Under the pieces are notes generated by a model. The model saw only the letters and a list, made by a program, of their open reading frames with translations, searched no databases and was not told where the DNA came from. The position numbers were made by a program, and so were the translations under genes. This document shows positions 1 through 12,750 of a stretch of DNA of 64,000 bases, in pieces; the first letter of the stretch is position 1; each line of letters opens with the position of its first letter. Source of the DNA: Chionis minor. Taxonomy: Eukaryota > Chordata > Aves > Charadriiformes > Chionididae. The stretch is from the NCBI GenBank assembly GCA_013398295.1, contig VZSF01008499.1:1330899-1394898 (forward strand). The letters run 5' to 3'.

Positions 1-1559
1 TCATTGAAAGGATAAAACAGTAGCAGTTGCAAGTGGGTCATTAATATAACTAACAATAGTTGACTTTTTTTTTAACAGGTGCACTAATATTGAAATGCAA
101 AGACCAGGTTATTCAAATGAGATCAAAGGCAGAGGAAGCTGACCCTTTAGGGGTGATACTTAAAATGAAGTACCATTTTGGTTTATATGTCTTGCTACAG
201 ATTGATATTTCAGTCTTTTGTGAGTCCCCATCCTTTCAAATGATATTTGCATTGGCACTTCATTGTCCCTTTCAATTCAGCCTCACTAGTGTTGTTGGGA
301 AGTGATGTTATTTGGGAGGATTTATTTCTTAAAATATCCTTCTGTGTTACGAAACTTCTAACATAAGGGAAGGCCAAACCAAGAAAACCAATACAGTTAA
401 GAAAGCAGGGTAGGGGAAGTCTACAGCCAGTACTTATGTACACGCTCTTTGTGGTAAGTGGGAGGCTCTACGCTTTGAGAGGTTTTGTGGCTTTGAGCAA
501 GTTAAGTGGAACACCCCTCTGTTATGGGACTATGAAAAAATGCAGGAATCTGTTCTGGTGCACCTTTCTTAACACTAGGGGCTCTACAGTCAAGCAGCAA
601 GTACGTACAAGAGTTAGAAAAGATCATTTTGCATATACACATCACAAAGGCAGGAGAATATTAGACTAAACAAAAACTCAGCCCCATGGAAACCACTAAA
701 TAAATGTTTCCTTCAAGGGGAAATGTATTCTACTTACTGCTTTCAGCACCAGAACTTTTTTCAAATCAAATCTTTTTTCCTTTGCATCTGGAATAAAAAT
801 GAAAGAACAAATAACTCATAATGGCAAGGTTTAGCCATCAAAACATTGCCAGTGACATCACTACGCTGTCATTCTCAACAGAATTATTTTCATGACGTTC
901 TTTGCAAGCATGGAGAACAAATTCATGAGAAGACCATCTGTTACTGTGCAGTACTGCACCTGCTTAGCTGTCTTCTGCCACACAATATAAAATAATTAAA
1001 TGTCATCATTGCTCTTGCAACTGACACAGTAAAAAGGGCAGAAAAATACTGAAATGAAAGTTTATACCAAAGCTTTCATCTACATGTAAAACACAAAGTT
1101 TTCTTCTGGAAACTGGTCAGGAATGTTTCCCACAGCTAGAGACCTCAGACCTTGCTCTAAGACTCTAGCCACTGAAGTAACTTGCTCTGGTGACCTGTGG
1201 CTTCTTTCATTGTAGCACTATAGAGTAAATGATAATTTTATTTTTGAAGTATTGCATTATTAAAAACAGCATTTATATGAAAGAAAAAAAATCAATCACT
1301 AGTGTTATTGAACATCTACCATACCACAACATATCACGTAAGATGTGTATCATCCAAGATAGCTAACTTGCAAGGTGGTCTCATCATCCATAGGTTCCCT
1401 TTACCCCAAACTCTATTACAAACTGCTGAAAAGAGTCACTGTTCCTTCTAAGTTCAGTCAGAAAACCACACAATGAGAATGGGCTGCTCCTTGTCAAGCT
1501 AAGAACCTCCTACATTGCACAACTATGTTTACACTAGAGTTGCGAGGGGAGGGGAACCT
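1..1559. other. AT-rich non-coding stretch
   Basis: Nothing recognisable as a gene or repeat family is seen. A good 3' splice consensus (polypyrimidine run ending in AACAG at about 78) precedes a frame that stays open to about 305, but its translation resembles nothing I know. All ORFs are short and overlap on both strands, as expected from AT-rich non-coding DNA. Confidence 0.5.
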
Positions 1560-1985
1560 CAATCCATCCCACTTTCACCAATTTGATGCCGGTGCCAGTA
1601 GTAGATGCCCAGAGCCTGAAGAAGGGTTGCAGGTCAACAGGAGAGCACCTGGAATGCAGCACAAAGGAATTCCAGCCACTCCAGCCAGTAAGCCAGCTTC
1701 ATCGGGGGCCCAACTTAAATAGCTCTGTGCAAATGCACATAACAGGAGGAGTTAGACATGCCTGCAGGGCTATGAGCTTATTGGTGTCATGGAGACATGG
1801 TGGGATGGTTCCTGTAACTGGAGTGCTGGAATGGAAGGGCACACACTTCAGGAAGGACAGACAGGGGAGACAAAGAGGGGGTATGACCCTCTATGTCAAG
1901 GACCAGCTTCCAGCCAGTGCATGGAGCTCCACCTGGGGATGGATGAGGAGCCAACCGAGAACAAGACCATTCTACAAGTCTGTTC
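1560..1985 (+). mobile_element. CR1 LINE fragment, ORF2 endonuclease region (degenerate)
   Basis: This is a relic of the 5' part of CR1 ORF2, which encodes the apurinic-type endonuclease that nicks the target DNA before reverse transcription. The frame from 1789 gives METWWDGS, matching the conserved CR1 motif TETWWDGS; its glutamate is one of the metal-binding residues of LINE endonucleases. The downstream motif RKDRQGRQRGGMTLYVKDQL is in another frame, and CMELHLGMDEEPTE returns to the first, so at least two frameshifts have accumulated. The upstream part (about 1670-1780) matches CR1 DNA just before the ETWWD box but has lost a short piece. No reverse transcriptase domain or CR1 3' tail follows, so this is an internal piece, not the usual 5'-truncated copy. 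The family is clear; the outer limits are approximate. Confidence 0.85.
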
Positions 1986-4900
1986 ATGACAGTTGAAGAC
2001 CAAGAGATGAAGAACATAGGAAAATAATTAGATTCTGGAGAAAACATTACCGCCTTGAGGGAATATGTGAATATAGTAAAAATGTCCCTAATCTCTCAGA
2101 AATCAGTTATGTTAGGCATATGCTGCATTTTCAATTGTTTTTAGTTTACCTTTTAGCGACTCACCACAAAATAATACTACTACAATGTGATATATAAGAG
2201 AACAAAATTTCACCATAGGCATTTGTTTTCTAATATCGACACATATATGGATAATGCTTCTCATTAGAATATGCATACACAGAACTGTTTCACATGCTAG
2301 CAAATAGATTAAAAAAATGCACCTACTTACTGATACACTTTTTACAAGTGTTACTCATTTCTGTCTCTCATCTCACCTTCTTAGAGAGAAAATACCTTCC
2401 CCACTATGTGCATACGTGTCAGATAGGATTATAAATGTTTCATTATTATTCTCCCAGTGAATAATTGCATTCAAATACACTAGCTTTTAAAGAAAACAAT
2501 GTTCTCTCTTCCCTGTTCTTTTTTCTGTGGCCATTTCCTATCTGATTTGTTGGTTTTGGCTACAAATGCAAACTCCAAACTTTTACTTCACAGCATATAA
2601 TAGGACAGATTTTGGTGTCAGAAGCCTGAGTGCCCAAACTGAAATTACAAACTGCATTTGGTGACAAGTATACAACTGTTAAGAGTCTTTGTCGTAGAGC
2701 TGGATAAAGCTACAACGCCCAAGGAAGGATGTCAGTTTAGTGTCTTCCTTCCCAGTCCTCCTTGCTAGCAGAAAAGAAGGCAAGATTTGCTACCAGCAAC
2801 TTTAGGGGCTTCCTCGTATACAGCAACCAGTGGCCAGGCAGGCGTGAGCAGGCAAGTAACAGTGACTTTCAGATCTGGAAAGAGAGATTGAATTGTGGCA
2901 CAGAAAGCGTATTTGGTGCCAGACACATCGAGGCTGGGAAGATGGAAACACATCAAACGAAGCCTCATTCCTCACCCACACAACCAGCTTCTGCTCAGAT
3001 CCTTGCAATTTTGAGTTACTGGATTCTTGCTCAGTCTTTGAATTCACAGTTAATTTTCTGAAAGACTGAATTAGTTCCATGGGAAGTCATACTTTTCCAG
3101 GAGGTATAGGCATAGGCTAGAACAGACCAGTTCACTGCTCCTGAGGCCCTAAGGATGCACTGGGTTAATAGTTACCACATGCACATACAAATCCCAAGAT
3201 CCATTTCCCTCATCACTGAAGGAAAAAAAAAAAAAAAAAAAGAAACTGAAAAAGATTTCATCTCTAACAGCACAATCATGAAGCAGTTTCCCTGATGTGA
3301 AAGATCTTGGGGAGAAAAGTATATGAGGCTGCATGTACCACATCTTACAGAACGTCTTAAACATTGTGCCCCTTAGCATAAGCAGAGGAGGAAGAACAAG
3401 CATCCCGTTCAACACATGCAAGACCTATTGCCATATGCATTTTCTAAAGCCAAGAAGGGCAAGTTATAAAATCCATTCGGATTCTTTTCTGGTGCTTCTG
3501 AAGGTCTTTGTCAGCTCACAGTTGAACTTCCACACTCCCTTGTGGCTCCAGCCAAAAAGAACATCTAATTTTGTGAAAGTTTTGATTTTGTTATAATTTC
3601 TTGCCTATTAAGAAATCAGTCAAACAACAGACTACTAGGCTAATCTACTGTGTGTTGATGAGACTCTGACAATAGATTTTTGAACTCTCATAATTGTGAT
3701 CTGAAATTACAGTTTAAGTAATGCTGAGAGCCCAATCAAGTGCGTTACTGATATACTGATACAGTCTGGGAGTTCTGCAGTCCCTTGCTCCATAGCCATG
3801 AAGGGCCTTTACACCATGAATGGAAAACAAAGTCACAGAACCCTTTGATATTGTTCCAATAAAGCCTCACCACATTCAAAGCCTCATAAATTCTGTTACT
3901 TGAAAAGCGGCAGAACAGACTCACATTGCTTTCAGTAGAGGAGGTGCTGGAAAGGGCTTTCTTGTTTCAAGAACTTTTGTAGAGGGAGTTATAAAAACAA
4001 AGGTAAATCTTCCCTTCGCATCCATTAAATAGCAGAGTACAAAACACTTTTATCAGATTTCTATCCATGCAGTGCATTTCCAGCAAAGTTGGTGAAAGCT
4101 ACAGAGTAGTAGGGAAAAAAATAAAATTAAAAATCGCTCTCATGAACAGCTCTGAGTGCAGAAACAAGCAAGAATTGAGGCTTCATCTCCTAGATTTAAT
4201 GAAATGAGAAATCAAAGCTGTTGCAGAGATTTGATTCTGAACAAAATACAATGTGGAAGGCAATAAATGCTGGTGTTTAGCATTCTGCTCGCATCCGATT
4301 CCCCACTCTAGCAGAGAATTTAGTCCTTGTTCACTGTACTAGTGTCCTTTTTTCCATACAGTTATTTGAGAAATTGCTCTCTCTCTGCAGCTACCTGAAA
4401 GTCTGTTGTTACTTGTGGATAACAGGAAGTGTATTACAATTTGGTTTTCCACCGCCTTTTATATTTACTGAAAGAACTGCTACATCTTGTGGGGTCTAGA
4501 AAACTTGTAAAAATAGAGATGACTCCCCTAACTAGAGAAAATGCATTTGAAAAACAGCAATCAACCAACCAAAAAAATTTCACAAACATAAGAATTTGAA
4601 TTTCCTTACATTGTATCTTACTGGTATATCTTTTGATACAGCCAATGCACAAAGCTACTTCAACGGTATATATAATAGGTTCTGAATATTAACATTCCTA
4701 TAAATTATTAGATACTTGTTTCTAACAATCACTTTTAGAGGCTTATATAGGTAGATGCATGATATGAAAAGCAATTCAGAAAGTGTCTTTTGCAGCTTCA
4801 AGTATCAAACACACTACTAGGGAAATAGATTCACCTTCTGAACCAGTAAGCAAAAGAAAGAGATGTAACGCAGAACTAGTAACAGAAGGATCTTGAATAA

Positions 4901-6796
4901 GTCATAAATAGAAATTATTATTTTCTCTAAATCTTTCACTGCTTTCTTTTCTGGAAACCCAGACTCCCAGACTTGGGGACTTGCTGGTATTCCATCCCTA
5001 CACTTGAGGCGGATTGAACGCTTTCATTCAAGAAGAAATTAATACATGGCAACACACATGAGCTTTTGCTTAAGAACCGTATAAATCAAGGTTCATTTGT
5101 ATACAGAAATAAATAGCTTTCTAACATTACAAACATTACAGACATTATCTATACCTGAAACATTTGTGCACATGCACAGGTGCACAAGACGAAGTCTAGA
5201 GCTTTCAGCAATTTTTAGTTTTGGAGTAAACACCAAGAAGTCTGCTCCCATAATTTACTTTGTAAAACATGCTATAAAATAGTAGTCACTTAATTCTTTT
5301 CAGAAGAAAACTGAAACTTTTCTGATTTAACTTACATTCACTCAGCATAAGTTGGGAATAAATAAATATAGATAAATATTTCATGTCATCATTGCATAAA
5401 TCATATGCAGGTAGTCTTTCTTCATACAGAAATATACAGTAACATATCACCTACAGCTGCTCAGCAGCAGCACCTCCATGATTGGAATATCTGTTTACAA
5501 CGTACTTCTCATCTAATTTGTACCACTGGAAATGTAAGACAAACTTTTAAAACCCACATTTAAAAAAATAAAATGAGAAGTGCAAGATTAAAAAAAGGAA
5601 AGGGAGTTTAATACAGCTTTTCTTGCTGTTTGGGGTGATTTGACTTGATTGCAATATTCACAAGTGACACAGTAACGTTTGTAAGTTGACAAAGACTATA
5701 TTTGAGTTTTCTGAGCTTGACCACCATTTTGGGCTACAGTGTACCAGAAACACAGACAGAATCCAAAGCTCCACCTCTAACATGGAATTTCAGCCAATTG
5801 ATGGCACCCTGACTGCTAACTTGATGCTTGTCTGAGGTAAAAATTGCTCTTTAGGCTTGCCCTACTCTTTGACTTTGCATAACTTACATGTCCCTGTAGA
5901 GCATATTTTATTTAGTGGGCCTTCAGTAGTTTTGTGCAAGGTTCCAAGGAAATGGTTGTGGTTTTTTCTTTTCTTTTTAAATTTAGTTTGGTCAGGTTAA
6001 TCTTTAAAGTTTACTTTGTTCCAAAGAGTCTATAAGGACGAATTATTACAATGTTTGAAAGCTCTTACCTATTTTCCTTATTTGTACAGGGGGAGGGGAA
6101 GGGAAAAAAAAAAAAAAAAAAAGATGCTTTTAATGAGACATTTTCTGGATTTCAGTATTTTGAAGGATTGCATACGCTGCTGTAACAGTGGCATAAGTCA
6201 AACCATACACCAAATGTTTCACAATTTGTAGTTTCCTTTGCTAAGCATAAGGATCATCTTTGAGCATAATACCTTGTTCTGTTTGGAGTTCAAAATGCTT
6301 TTCTAATATGTTAAGCCACTTCCCACTAACTTCAGTCTCAGGAAGTTTGAATTGGCTGCATTTCCAAAGAGGTTTGAAGGATGCCAGTGTTCTCAGCTTT
6401 GTAAACTCAAAATGAACTTGTATTCGTGTTTCAGATCAAATGAATGGCTCGAGTTTTATATTTTATTTTTTAATCACTGTGGTAGCACTTTGGAATCCAA
6501 ATACACAGTTCTTATTTTTTTCCTTTGTAAGTGCTCACTCTCATATTTTGCCTAGTCCATCTGCCAGAATCATTAGCTTCTGATTTTTCACAGAAAAAAA
6601 ATAGGCAAACACAGATATTGAATTTCTAAATCAGAGGCTGCGGGAGAACTCGGAAAAGTTGCATAACAATAAATAAATAAAAAAAAAATAATGATCAGCT
6701 GAAATAGCTTGTACAGGGTGGTCTCTTCAATCACCTGAACAGATCCACTGAAACATGTCTCAAATTTACATTTCTTTTTAGATGATGCTTATTAAA
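1986..6796. other. Non-coding spacer
   Basis: No gene is recognised. The stretch contains 19-base poly(A) runs at 3223-3241 and 6104-6122, the second preceded by a short G/A-rich tract. ORFs around 2762-3080 and 3149-3596 are short, overlap on both strands and resemble no known protein. The stretch ends at the 3' tail of the neighbouring minus-strand CR1. Confidence 0.5.
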
Positions 6797-7950
6797 TCAT
6801 AGAATGGTTTAGGTTGGAAGGGACCTTAAAGATCATCTAGTTCCAACCTCCCTGCCATGGGCAGGGACACCTCCCACTAGACCAGGTTGCTCAAAGCCCC
6901 ATCCAACCTGGCCTCGAACACTTCCAGGGATGGGACATCCACAGCCTCTCTGGGCAGCCTGTTTCAGTGTCTCACCGCCCTCACAGTAAAGAATTTCTTC
7001 CTAATATCTAATTTAAATCTGCCCTCTTCCAGTTTAAAACCATTACCCCTTGTCCTATCTCTACATTTGCTGATAAAGAATCCCTCTCCGTCTTTCCTGT
7101 AGGCCCCCCTTTAGGTACTGGAAGGCTGCTATAAGGTCTCCCCAGAGCCTTCTCTTCTCCAGGCTGAAGAACTCCAACTCTCTCAGCCTGTCTTCCTAGC
7201 AGAGGTGCTCCAGCCCTCTGATCATCTTTCATGGCCCTCCTCTGGACTTGCTCCAACAGGTCTACATCCTTCTTGCGTTGGGGGCCCCAGAGCTGCCTGC
7301 AGTACTCTAGGTGGGGTCTCACCAGAGCACAGTAGATGGGCTAAATCCTCTCCCTCGACCTGCTGGCCACACTTCTTTTGATGCAGCCCAGGACGCAGTT
7401 GGGTTTCTGGGCTGCAAGCGCACATTGCTGAGTCATGTTGAGCTTCTCATCTACCAACAGCCTCAAGTCCTTCTCAGGGCTGCTCTTGATCCATTCTCTG
7501 CCCAGCCTGTGACTGTGCTTGGGATTGCCCTGACCCATGCGCAGGGCCTTGCACTTGGCCTTGTTGAACTTCATGAAATTTGCACGTTCCCACCTCTAAA
7601 GCCTGTCCAGATCCCTCTGGATGGCATCCCATCCCTCCAGCGAGTTGACTGCTCCACACAGCTTGGTGATGTCAGCAAACTTGCTGAGAATGCACTCAGT
7701 CCCACTGTCCACGTTGCCAACAAAGGTGTTGAACAGCACCAGTCCCAGTACTGACCCCCTTGTCACTGGTCGTCACTTGGACACCAGGCTGTTGACCACA
7801 ACTCTTTAAGTGCAGCCATCCAGGTAATTCCTCATCCACTGAGTGGTTCATCTGTCAAATCCGTGTCTCTCCAATTTAGAGACAAGGATGACATGCGGGA
7901 CAGCATCAAATGCTTTGCACAAGTCCTGGTAGATTATGTCAGTTGCTCTG
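6797..7950 (-). mobile_element. CR1 LINE, 5'-truncated, with intact 3' end
   Basis: The element reads on the minus strand. Its 3' terminus lies at the low-coordinate end: TCATAGAATGGTTTAGGTTG is the reverse complement of the standard CR1 3' end (AACCTAAACCATTCTATGA). Going upstream in the element come the 3' UTR, the C-terminal part of ORF2 ([15 protein letters not shown] and RRAMK, ending near 7008), a region with the motif [18 protein letters not shown], and the core of the reverse transcriptase. The polymerase active-site box, normally FADDT, reads KFADIT (near 7675), so a metal-binding aspartate is lost. The ORF is also split among three frames. Full-length CR1 is about 4.5 kb, so about three quarters is missing at the 5' end, typical of incomplete target-primed reverse transcription. 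It is not mobile. Confidence 0.95.
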
Positions 7951-10900
7951 ACAAGTGGTAGTAACAGCATTAGTAGCAACAATATACTTAGCTTTGGAGG
8001 AAAACAAACCAAAATAAACGAAAGACAAAATATCCCAATCCACTCATTATCCCAAGGAATTTTAGAGCAATATCAGTTCAAATGTAAATTTCAAAGTACA
8101 GATACTCATGGGTATAACACAAAACAATTTTTGCAAGTACCCTACACAAACTATGAGCAAAAAGAAACTGATAATACAAAGTGAAACACATTTGATGAGT
8201 AACTGAAAGTCTTAGGCCAAAATTCCAGCACAGCAATACAGACTGCTACTCAGGCTGTAGATTTGAGAGAGGGGGCATCTCAGGCCCAACTAAGGACAGT
8301 CTATTATTATCTGCAGGTGCCTTTTTCTTGAGGATACCACTGCCATTTGCCTCCAAGCTTTAATCTGTGCTCATCACCATCATATCAGCTGCATATTGGG
8401 CTATTTCCAGGAAGAAATCTTTTCAGTAATCATTCAGGAGTCCACAGATATCAAACAAGGGTCAGACCCTGTAGATACATAGGGTTGGCAGCCAAGGGGG
8501 CCATCATCATCTATGCAGAAATATTGTGAAGCAGCCAGAGTTCCTATTTTTAGCCATGAACTAACTGAAGACAAGGGTGGCTAACATCTATAACCACTTA
8601 CTGAATTGCGTTACATCAGTTTACTCTTCCATGAGTGGGGAGTCCTGAATTTCACCCTCCTTTCAGATCTTATCCTCTTCTACTTATGGACGGTCTCACC
8701 TATTGAAACAAAGTCAGTATGACCTAACTGTCAGATACGTATTTAAGAGAACATGGGATTTCCATTCAGTCGCTAGAGTGGATTCCCTTAAATAGGGGTT
8801 GGAAAAATGTTCAGAATGAAAAAAGTACCTGGAGCCAATGCTGCTGCCTGCTGATTGTCAGCTGGTGTACACAGCCCACTGCACTGTTGGAGGCAGCATA
8901 ACAAACCCCTCTCGGGGACTGAAAGGATGAGCGGCTGAGCTGAATGTATTGCTTTTGCCCTCATGCTTCACGTGCACCAGGCACCACCCTGACATAGCCA
9001 AAAACTCTGTCCTTCTGAAACATATTTAGATTCAGTGAATTAATTACAGTATATGGCAACAAATGTCTATACCTAGAAATCAGATAGAAAGCCTTTCAGA
9101 AGCTTAAAGTGTCTCCCAAATTACTACATTATTAAAAGAGCTGTAGGGGATAATGTTTTACACATTTTCTGTGTTTATTCATTTGAAGGGTTGGATGTAC
9201 GGGTGCTTTTTAAAAATGCTTTAGAAGAAGTGAAAAGGAAACCTTAGAAGTCTTCAAAGAAACACTGCTACTACCAAACGTAAAACAGCACTATAAAACA
9301 GTCACGGTCACATCATTTAAAAGTTGTTTTTCACGTAACAGAGCTGCACTACAATAAATATTCTGGACAGTAGATGTCCTAATTGTAATTTGGCAATATC
9401 CTTTGGCTGCACCAACCTAGTTAAATAAAGTGTCAGACAGTTATTGAGTAAAATCTGCCTTATAAGGCAAAGAAAATACTTCTGTTTGAGATGTGCAGCA
9501 AGCAAACACATACTATTAGGTTGGGGTTTGAGACAAAATAGTAAATGTGTGCTAAAGTTCCACAGTTGGTTTTTGTTGGTTGGTTTGTTGGGTTTGGGTT
9601 TTTTTTGTTTGTTGTTGTTGTTAATAATATTTGTGAGTTTTTGCTTGGTTTAGTGACATGGACAGTTAAAACAATCCCTGTACTGTGTTAATGTGATGTT
9701 CCCAGTCAGGGAATTAATAAAACTGGTGAATTCATTCACAAGATAAAAATAACAGTACAGTTAGGGAGATCAAAGATAACCTCCATCTCTGATCAGTGTT
9801 TGAAAGGCAAAACCATTATACTATGTAAACACAAAGGTTAGATAAGCCTTTTTTGTATAAACAATAGGTCAAAAGTGCTCTAAGAAATTGAGAGCCTATA
9901 AATTTGAGACCATATATATAAATGGATTCAAATTGTCTCCATGTATATCCAAGTCAATCAATCCTACCCTCCAGACTTGTGCTTTGTTGGAAAAATAAAT
10001 GCAAAAATTGCTTTTATTTACTCTCTTGTAAGGGAGAAAAAGGTAAAGCAGGAGCAAATGCTGCAATCTAGATTCCAAGCTATAAATAACATTAGGTTTT
10101 AGAAAATACAAACCAGGGAATCAAGCATGTCTGGATAGCAAACACAAGGACCGGTTTTACAGAGATGAATGCAGTAGGTCTTATAATAACTGACACTTTT
10201 ACTTTGTAGTTTTACTTCACTGTTTTTCCAGGGTATTTTGGAAACTTTTGAAATCTGTCTTCTCCGTAGAGAATAAACTGCAGTCACAAGGAGATAAAAA
10301 AAAAAAAAAAGAATTATTCCACCACTGCATAGGTCTTTTCAATAGCAAGAGACAAGCCACAGCATATGCAGAGGACCAGCTCATTATTGTCAAAAATTAT
10401 CAAACATAGCCAAGAGAATTTAAGTGGTTTAAAAATGTCACAGAAATAAACAATTGCTCAAAGTCTGAGAACTCTTTGCTCTTGCAAAAAGTCAGAGATG
10501 CTGAAACAGCTTACACAGGTCAGAAGCAAAAATTCAATGAATTTTTTATCAATACAGAAAAAAAAAAACAACAAAGGAAAAGTCAAATTTCTTGTCTTAC
10601 ATGTCCAAGAAATACAGGGAAACAAAAGTATTTGAATACAGACCATCAAATTATTTAAAAAAAAAAATAAATCAAGTAAAATATACGTCAGAGTTGGTAC
10701 TAAATATCAGACCAAGATTTGGGAGTCAGGAAAGTAGTGAGAGCAAGACATATCATGTATTTATCTGAACCAAGTGCTCAGAATGGATTCATGTCTAGTA
10801 GTTGTCTCCAGCTACTAATAGAACTTCAGTCTAAAGCTCACACCAAATGCTCAGTAGTCAATATATGTTAAATGAAAAACTTTCCGCTCTGTACCGTTGA

Positions 10901-11393
10901 ACTGTTTGACTACATACATCCACACAAATACCGGTAAGTGTTGTTAACTAAGGCAAAGCGTGGTCTGAAAGACGAGTTACTGCTATTAGAGCTGAGCAAG
11001 GTCAGTAAGACCTCTTGTTTTGAATCCAGCCTAAATGAAACCATGTAAGTGGGCCATGTTACAAGGTCTGTTTTGAATACCTACAGATTCTGGGTGTTAA
11101 TTCAGAAGACAACTCAAGAAAATAGCAAAACATAGGCTGCATCTTTTGGACCACACATGCTTTGCTTGTCAGATTATACTCAGTATTTCAGGGTAGTGAA
11201 CCTTATCAGCCAAGATGAACAGACTCAAGGGGCCTGGGGGTGGTGGAAGAAAAGGGAAACACACTACCATGAGCTTTTCCCTTACGGTTCCATCCGGTCA
11301 TGTCCTCGCAGCTAAACAGTTCTCTCTTTCAGCAAGTCACATGACAGATGTTAGCTGTTAACCCAATTTAAACTATCTTTGTTTCTTTTCCAG
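7951..11393. other. Non-coding spacer with T/G-rich tract
   Basis: No gene is recognised. Simple-sequence features are a T/G-rich tract at 9565-9622 (runs of TTTGG and GTT), a 15-base poly(A) at 10296-10310 and AT-rich DNA around 10550-10680. ORFs are short and overlap on both strands. Confidence 0.5.
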
Positions 11394-11758
11394 GACCTTC
11401 CGATCAGCAGCATGAACCGCAAATAGTGCCCTGCAACTGGCAAGTGGCAGATGCCCAAATAAAACGTTTTTCATCTCCTTTCGGTATCCTTGACTCATGT
11501 ATCCTGTCTGAGCTAATGTTAGTTCCTTCACTGCAGCATGTCTGCACCCTTGGACTCAACAAGGGCCTGAGCCATCCCAGAAAGCTCACTCTTCCTCTCC
11601 ACTTCAGCTTCACTGTGCTTGTAGTGACTGTCTCTCAAAGCTACCTTTTTATGCCAATTTACATCTGGAATCTCTGGATTTACGCTAGTATAGCAGTCCA
11701 GCGCTTTTCCCCCAATTTTAAAATAATTCTAATACCATTCATTTCTGACTTCATTTGA
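11394..11758 (+). other. Candidate 3'-terminal exon or chance ORF
   Basis: A strong 3' splice consensus (TTTGTTTCTTTTCCAG) ends at 11393, and one frame then stays open for about 121 codons to a stop at 11756-11758. The start of the translation reads PSDQQHEPQIVPCNWQVADA. Its last third is hydrophobic (FSFTVLVVTVSQSYLF). I recognise no domain and see no convincing 5' splice site inside the frame, so it would have to be a terminal exon. A long open frame after a good acceptor can arise by chance in 64 kb, so this stays a weak candidate. Confidence 0.15.
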
Positions 11759-12545
11759 CCTCTGAGAAGAGCACGAGCTACCACCACTAACAGTTATACT
11801 CATCATATTACCATTATTATATGATCACGTTTCTCCAGCTTGAATGAAACGCCCCAAACCAGATCTGAATCAGAATAGACCCATTCCTTTTTTCTGAGGT
11901 ACTTGTGTCTTTATCTCCCTGATACTCTGAAATTCTCCTCTCCAAATTGCTGTCATATTCTAGATACTGTAGCAGTGATTTCATGTTCCTTAAGACCATT
12001 TACACTTATACAACTCTGAAGATTAAGTGCAATGAGGGCTAGTCCAAGTTGCTGAGCTTTCAAAGTTAAAGGATGCCTGTTAGAACAGAAGGAAAAGTGA
12101 AAAATTTAAAAAAAAAATAAAAGAAACTAGATTTATTTTTAGCACTGATTCAGGAATATCAGTCAGGAACGGAAAGAAAAAAAACCAGAGTTGCCAGGTA
12201 GCCAATTTTCATGAGCAAGTACCCTAGCTGTGTTTAAAGTACAAAGAGTTGCAGTTCTGTTGCAAACCCATTAATACCATTAACTAGAGATTCAAAAGTT
12301 GTCTTTTTCCTCCTTTTAATCCATACAGCTAATGCAAAACTCAAATTAGGGTCATTGCCTTTATTTTTACATGCGACAGCAGCAGGCCAAGTAAAAATAC
12401 TTGGGCAAATGCTTTACTAAACTACTAATTTTAAACTTCAGTTGCGTTCACTTCCATGTTCAGTTATTTACCTTAGAGTCCTTTTTCCTTATCATTAAAC
12501 CCACTATTTCTTTACCATCAAAAATAGATCCCCATCCCCGATCGT
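11759..12545. other. AT-rich non-coding stretch
   Basis: Nothing recognisable is seen. A few short A runs occur near 12105-12185. The stretch leads directly into the SINE-like segment. Confidence 0.5.
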
Positions 12546-12750
12546 GCGACAGGGCAATATTTTACCCCTGTTTTACAGAAGAAGGACCCAAGATACAGGG
12601 TGCATACAGGAAGTCTGTGACCCAGCCAAGACTCCAGGTCTCCTAAGACCCAGTCAAGACTCCAGGTCTCCTAAGACCCAGTCAAGACTCCAGGTTTCCT
12701 AAGACCCAGTCGAACATTTTGACTGCAAAGTCAAGCACTTTCTCCTCTGT
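12546..12750 (+). mobile_element. MIR-like ancient SINE fragment
   Basis: The segment follows the order of a MIR core and 3' half. TATTTTACCCCTGTTTTACAG corresponds to the MIR sequence TATTATCCCCATTTTACAG. After a stretch with less similarity come ACAGGAAGTCTGTGACCCAG and ACTCCAGGTCTCCTAAGACC, corresponding to the MIR region with the cAGCTAGTAAGTGGCAGAGC and CCAGGTCTCCTGACTCCCAG motifs. The tail AAGCACTTTCTCCTCTG resembles the MIR AGTGCTCTTTCCACT end. MIR-type and related CORE-SINEs are old enough to be shared by birds and mammals as scattered relics. The identification is from remembered consensus sequence and could instead be another CORE-SINE. The internal 28-bp repetition is listed separately. 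Confidence 0.5.
12619..12712 (+). repeat. 28-bp tandem repeat, about 3.4 copies
   Basis: Three consecutive 28-bp units begin at 12619, 12647 and 12675, and a partial fourth runs from 12703 to about 12712. The unit begins GACCCAGTCAAGACTCCAGG and ends TCTCCTAA. The copies differ at only one or two positions, so the duplication is much younger than the surrounding SINE. The unit lies within the part corresponding to the MIR 3' half, so the minisatellite arose by local duplication of SINE sequence. Confidence 0.95.

Noticed and set aside
78..305. Open frame after a good splice acceptor at the left edge
   Set aside because: It is short, has no convincing donor and no similarity; strong acceptors alone are common in T-rich DNA.
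7008..7809. Cluster of overlapping ORFs on both strands
   Set aside because: All lie inside the minus-strand CR1; the minus-strand ones are ORF2 pieces and the plus-strand ones are their shadows.
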